From: a virus
Length of the DNA stretch: 29,552 nt
Virus record (IMG/VR): IMGVR_UViG_3300048839_001209
Location: 1-29,552 of that record
Direction: 5' to 3' (one strand)
Part shown: positions 29,083 through 29,552 of the stretch, in pieces
How the letters are laid out: the number at the start of each line of letters is the position of its first letter
Position numbering within the stretch: the first letter of the stretch is position 1
Notes under the pieces: model-generated
The model's database searches: none
What the model saw: only the letters and a program-made list of their open reading frames with translations
What the model was told of the DNA's origin: nothing
Made by a program: the position numbers and the translations under genes

Positions 29083-29276
29083 CCGTCATGGCGCTAGCGA
29101 TTTTGGCTTGTGGGTCATGCGCGACCCCGCCGGAAGCGCCGCCGCCCGTCCCGACCCTAACCGATCAATCGACCAGGCTTTGCGACCAACGGACCGGAAT
29201 ATGCGTCCATTGCACGACCTACCCAATCCGGAATCTTGACGGGTCGCTGAGCCATTACCAGGAAATATGCCGATGA
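29070..29276 (+). CDS. Small Cys-rich envelope protein (possible lipoprotein)
   Basis: 68 residues, ATG with GAGG six bases upstream. The N terminus MRRLAVMALAILACGSCATPP is a signal peptide with a lipobox-like ILAC, so Cys14 is the likely lipidation site; Cys17 is an alternative. The mature chain has a Pro-rich start (PPEAPPPVPTL) and a Cys cluster (LCDQRTGICVHC, then EICR). Export to the envelope is likely for a Gram-negative host. It overlaps the previous gene by 13 nt and closes the visible module. The function is unknown. Confidence 0.6.
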   Translation: MRRLAVMALAILACGSCATPPEAPPPVPTLTDQSTRLCDQRTGICVHCTTYPIRNLDGSLSHYQEICR

Positions 29277-29524
29277 CCAATGCCCGCCGTTCAACCCGAC
29301 CCGTCCAGCGTGGCGGGCGGGTCCTAACCGAGACGCCAAAACCTGAGGCGTTCCAGTCCGGAGCGCAGCGGTCCGATACGGACCAATCCGGGATTTCCCG
29401 TTTTGGGGCGGCGACCTGCATACCTGCATATTTATGCGCGCGTTCCTATGGAACTCCCACGCGCGGAAACCCCTTTACTCTCTTTGACAAAGTTTTTGGG
29501 GCCGAGCCCCGAAAGGAAAAACCG
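29277..29524 (+). other. Structured, apparently non-coding stretch before the last gene
   Basis: 248 nt with dense symmetric elements. These are GGTCCG-ATA-CGGACC (29370-29384), a tandem octamer CCTGCATA twice (29415-29430), GTTCC-TAT-GGAAC (29442-29454) enclosed by CGCGC/GCGCG arms (29437-29441 and 29461-29465), and GGGGC-CGA-GCCCC (29498-29510). A frame opening at 29273 has no stop here, but its composition is unlike the neighbouring genes. A structured leader, control region or origin element is more likely than a gene. Confidence 0.5.
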
Positions 29525-29552
29525 ATGAGAACTTTTCCTTTGAAAGCCATTT
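29525..29552 (+). CDS. Start of a further gene, cut by the window edge
   Basis: An ATG at 29525 is preceded by AAAGGA at an eight-base distance (29511-29517 region), a good ribosome-binding site. Only nine codons are visible (MRTFPLKAI), so no identification is possible. A longer in-frame start at 29273 exists, but the 84 residues it would add look non-coding. The gene probably belongs to the same plus-strand operon or begins a new one after the structured stretch. Confidence 0.5.

Noticed and set aside
29273-29524. Open frame continuing to the right edge from an ATGA overlap
   Set aside because: The predicted residues look non-coding and the stretch is full of inverted repeats. A start at 29525 has a proper ribosome-binding site.
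1-29552. CRISPR array
   Set aside because: No regularly spaced repeats of 23-47 nt were seen anywhere. The short repeats near 25031 are too short and too few.

Overview
The window is a segment of a double-stranded DNA tailed-phage genome. It could come from a virion or a prophage; no host housekeeping gene is visible. The head genes follow the order and sizes of P22-like podoviruses: small terminase, large terminase, a portal of about 707 residues, scaffold, then an HK97-fold-sized coat protein. The host is probably Gram-negative. This is inferred from a phage-encoded GT9 (heptosyltransferase-type) enzyme, lipobox proteins and an NlpC/P60 lysozyme-like enzyme. I cannot name the host.

Layout. 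(1) 1-18324, minus strand: one long late operon read leftwards. It runs TerS, TerL, a small linker gene, portal, scaffold, coat, then about ten virion or fibre-type proteins (10584-11330 down to 3968-5491, the last an RCC1-repeat beta-propeller). These are followed by the GT9 glycosyltransferase, an NlpC/P60 endolysin, two small membrane proteins, a small virion protein, and a large beta-rich protein cut by the left edge. Most genes overlap by 1-14 nt or abut. (2) 18325-18442: a divergent control region. (3) 18443-20720, plus strand: an early-type operon of small genes. It opens with a pair resembling IS66 TnpA and TnpB but with no TnpC transposase, followed by small membrane, lipoprotein and unknown proteins. 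(4) 24811-20683, minus strand: a second early-type operon converging on (3). It encodes small conserved phage proteins, two paralogues of a gene in (3), a catalytic-domain-only tyrosine recombinase and a small zinc-binding protein. (5) 24812-25277: a 466-nt divergent intergenic region with AT-rich, iteron-like and GC-rich structured blocks. (6) 25278-29276, plus strand: a MoxR-type AAA+ ATPase, a DUF3150-like protein, a metallopeptidase/VWA-like protein and three small accessory genes, followed by a structured non-coding stretch and the start of a further gene at the right edge.

How the parts work together. Region 1 packages DNA, builds the head and host-binding apparatus and lyses the host. 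Regions 3 and 4 look like the regulatory and accessory (early) genes. Region 6 is a remodelling-ATPase module of the CobS/CobT or MoxR/VWA type, whose role in phages is not established to my knowledge. The least explained items are the IS66 TnpA/TnpB-like pair next to the packaging operon, the three-member paralogous family, the two structured intergenic regions, and a 12-nt motif shared by three plus-strand leaders.
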